Source: DATIRA01 sp964553405 (GTDB lineage: Bacteria > Pseudomonadota > Gammaproteobacteria > Steroidobacterales > Steroidobacteraceae). Taken from it: a DNA stretch of 7,153 nucleotides. The position numbers were made by a program, and so were the translations under genes. This document shows, piece by piece, positions 5,623 to 7,153 of this stretch; position 1 is the first letter of the stretch; each line of letters opens with the position of its first letter. A model generated the notes under the pieces. It saw only the letters and a program-made list of their open reading frames with translations. It was not told the DNA's origin and did no database searches. The DNA lies in assembly GCA_964553405.1 (NCBI GenBank), contig CAZKLS010000128.1, forward strand, positions 1 through 7,153. Direction: 5' to 3'.

Positions 5623-7010
5623 TGCGCCGCGATCCCCGGCGGCTGCCGGCGCGAATGCGCGAGCAGCTTCGCGACCGCGGCCGAACCCACGCGCATGCGC
5701 GTGTTGTCGGCGCGGCTCGTCAGTATCACCGGCACTCGCGCTCCGAGCACGATGCCGGCGCTGTCGGCGCCGGCGAAGTACTGCAGCTGCTTCGCGAGCA
5801 TGTTGCCCGCCTCGATGTCCGGCACGAGCAGCACGTCCGCACGGCCGGCCACCGGCGAGGCGATCTGCTTGGTGCGTGCGGCCGTCTCGCTGATCGCGTT
5901 GTCGAAGGCCAGCGGACCGTCGAGCAGGGCGCCCTCGATCTGTCCCCGGTCCGCCATCTTGCAGAGCGCGGCCGCGTCGATCGTCGAGCGCATCTCGGAG
6001 TTCACCGTCTCCACTGCGGCGAGTACCGCGACGCGCGGCTCGACCACGCCGAGCACGCGCGCGAGGTCGATCGCGTTGCGCACGATGTCGGCCTTGTCGC
6101 TCAACGTCGGCGCGATGTTGATCGCCGCGTCCGTGACCAGCAGCATCCTCTCGTAGGCAGGGATGTCCATCACGAACACGTGGCTGATCCGGCGCTCTGT
6201 GCGCAGGCCCGTGCCGGTGGCGACGATCTCGGCCATCAGCTCGTCGGTGTGCAGGCTGCCCTTCATCAGCGTCTCGACCTCGCCGCGTCGCGCGAGCTCC
6301 ACTGCGGTCGCCGCGGCCGCATGACTGTGCGGCGCCGGTACCAGCCGGAAACCTGAGATGTCGAGCCCGCCTGCCGACGCGGTGGCGCGGACGCGCGCCT
6401 CGGGTCCCACCAGCACGGGGACGATGAGCCCGCGGCGTGCCGCCTCGACCGCACCGGCGAGCGATGCCCGGTCGCAGGGATGAACGACCGCGCAGCTCAC
6501 CGGCTCGAGCGGCTCGCAGCGCTTGAGCAACTGCGCGAAGACGTCGTTGCGGCGAAGGATGATCTCCGGCGTCGCAAGCTCCGAATAGGCGAGCCGAATG
6601 CGCGGCGCCTCGACCACCACCTCGCCCCGCAGCAGCGAGCGGCCCGCCACCGCGGCGGCACAGTCGAACGTGGCCCGCCCGGAGGATCCGTCTTTTGCCA
6701 GCAGCGTGACCCGCACCTCCACCACGTCGCCGACGCGCAGCTCGCCGTCGAACTCCAGCCGCTGCGCGACGATGCGGGTGCCCGGCCCGGGCAGCCTGCG
6801 CTCGAGGAGTCCCGACACCAGGGCTTCCGCGGCCACTGCGTCCACGAACATCCCGCGGCCTGCGCGCTCGTCGTGCTCGACGTGGAACGGCACGACGTCG
6901 CCGGACACCAGCGCCAGCGCCTCGACGTCGGTGCGGCTCAGGCTGCGGGAGTACTCGGCGCTGACGCCGACCTCCAGCTCGTCGAAGGTCACGTTACTGT
7001 AGTCGTTCAT
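5619..7010 (-). CDS. Bifunctional MaoC-type enoyl-CoA hydratase / phosphate acetyl(butyryl)transferase
   Basis: A 463-residue fusion. Residues about 8-135 are a MaoC-like hot-dog domain, the family that hydrates trans-2-enoyl-CoA to (R)-3-hydroxyacyl-CoA; SGDVVPFH (36-43) keeps the catalytic D-x4-H pair (D38, H43). Residues about 150-450 are a phosphotransacetylase/phosphotransbutyrylase domain converting acyl-CoA plus phosphate to acyl phosphate plus CoA. Its family stretches are LMKGSLHTDELM (248-259), RISHVFVMD (274-282), INIAPTLSDKADIVRNAID (297-315), AVETVNSEM (332-340), GALLDGPLAFDNAIS (360-374), VPDIEAGNMLAKQL (396-409) and LTSRADNTRMR (430-440). The transferase half resembles Ptb-type more than the long E. 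coli Pta. The fusion and its pairing with ackA are known arrangements. It lies 12 bp after the aldehyde dehydrogenase stop, with GAGG (7024-7021) 10 nt before the ATG, and overlaps ackA by 4 bp. The hydratase signature is degenerate next to the catalytic pair: Val replaces the usual Asn. Cytoplasmic. Confidence 0.93.
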   Translation of the reverse strand: MNDYSNVTFDELEVGVSAEYSRSLSRTDVEALALVSGDVVPFHVEHDERAGRGMFVDAVAAEALVSGLLERRLPGPGTRIVAQRLEFDGELRVGDVVEVRVTLLAKDGSSGRATFDCAAAVAGRSLLRGEVVVEAPRIRLAYSELATPEIILRRNDVFAQLLKRCEPLEPVSCAVVHPCDRASLAGAVEAARRGLIVPVLVGPEARVRATASAGGLDISGFRLVPAPHSHAAAATAVELARRGEVETLMKGSLHTDELMAEIVATGTGLRTERRISHVFVMDIPAYERMLLVTDAAINIAPTLSDKADIVRNAIDLARVLGVVEPRVAVLAAVETVNSEMRSTIDAAALCKMADRGQIEGALLDGPLAFDNAISETAARTKQIASPVAGRADVLLVPDIEAGNMLAKQLQYFAGADSAGIVLGARVPVILTSRADNTRMRVGSAAVAKLLAHSRRQPPGIAAQ

Positions 7011-7020
7011 GCCGGCACCG

Positions 7021-7024
7021 CCTC
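7021..7024 (-). promoter_or_regulatory. Shine-Dalgarno of the MaoC-Pta gene, overlapping the upstream stop
   Basis: TGAGG on the minus strand: the stop TGA of the aldehyde dehydrogenase (7025-7023) shares two bases with a GAGG located 10 nt before the ATG at 7010. Ribosomes ending on the upstream gene stop on this site, which favours coupled translation. Confidence 0.55.
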
Positions 7025-7153
7025 AATGCGACAGGTCGATCCAGGTCGTCTTGAGCTCGGTGTACTTGTCAAAGGCGTGCAGCGACTTGTCCCGTCCGGT
7101 GCCGGACTGCTTGAAGCCGCCGAACGGCACCGTGATGTCGTCGGCGTCGTAGC
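7023..7153 (-). CDS. Aldehyde dehydrogenase, PuuC-like, C-terminal 42 codons only
   Basis: The 3' end of a gene that begins beyond the right edge. The visible residues include ITVPFGGFKQSGTGRDKS and, near the end, YTELKTTWI, followed by TGA. PFGGFKQSG-GR is the C-terminal signature of NAD(P)-dependent aldehyde dehydrogenases. RDKSLHA...TELKT-WI closely resembles the tail of gamma-glutamyl-gamma-aminobutyraldehyde dehydrogenase (PuuC) as I remember it. PuuC oxidises the aldehyde intermediate of putrescine breakdown. The catalytic cysteine and glutamate lie outside the window, so substrate is uncertain, and related betaine-aldehyde or general aldehyde dehydrogenases share similar tails. It sits 12 bp before the MaoC-Pta gene in the same orientation and is probably in the same operon. 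Confidence 0.88.
   Translation of the reverse strand, partial: YDADDITVPFGGFKQSGTGRDKSLHAFDKYTELKTTWIDLSH

Noticed and set aside
1..7153. Mobile element, CRISPR array, phage or toxin-antitoxin system
   Set aside because: No direct repeat arrays, terminal inverted repeats, transposase or integrase motifs, or small paired genes are visible, and all genes have coherent housekeeping or metabolic assignments.

Overview
This is a GC-rich window with ordinary, densely packed bacterial chromosome organisation. It most likely comes from a gammaproteobacterium. The indications are an RlmL-type 23S rRNA methyltransferase, an AguB-type N-carbamoylputrescine amidase, an aldehyde dehydrogenase tail resembling enterobacterial PuuC, and strong G/C third-position codon use. 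I cannot place genus or family. I see no insertion sequence, phage gene, tRNA, rRNA or CRISPR array.

Left block, minus strand, positions 1-3036. Three genes run right to left with gaps of only 7 and 6 bp: aguB (polyamine biosynthesis), then a two-domain nuclease (DnaQ-like 3'-5' exonuclease plus UvrC/Cho-like GIY-YIG endonuclease with a four-cysteine cluster motif), then the 5' part of rlmL, which leaves the window. They look like one transcription unit, read from the 254-bp divergent gap at 3037-3290.

Middle, plus strand, positions 3291-4361. A single gene encodes an inner-membrane-tethered protein: an N-terminal DUF937 (YidB-like) domain, one transmembrane helix, a Pro/Ala linker and a C-terminal OmpA-type peptidoglycan-binding domain. 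A strong GC hairpin at 4403-4426 separates it from the convergent operon to its right.

Right block, minus strand, positions 4432-7153. Three tightly linked genes run right to left: the last 42 codons of a PuuC-like aldehyde dehydrogenase; a fusion of a MaoC-type (R)-hydratase and a phosphate acetyl/butyryltransferase; and acetate kinase. The last two overlap by 4 bp (GTGA). Together the transferase and kinase would turn an acyl-CoA into acyl phosphate and then carboxylate plus ATP. The hydratase half hints at use with enoyl-CoA or 3-hydroxyacyl-CoA intermediates.

I do not see a clear undescribed system. The items most worth a second look are the exonuclease-endonuclease fusion with a UvrC-like Fe-S cysteine pattern, the degenerate hydratase motif in the MaoC-Pta fusion, and the DUF937-OmpA envelope protein.
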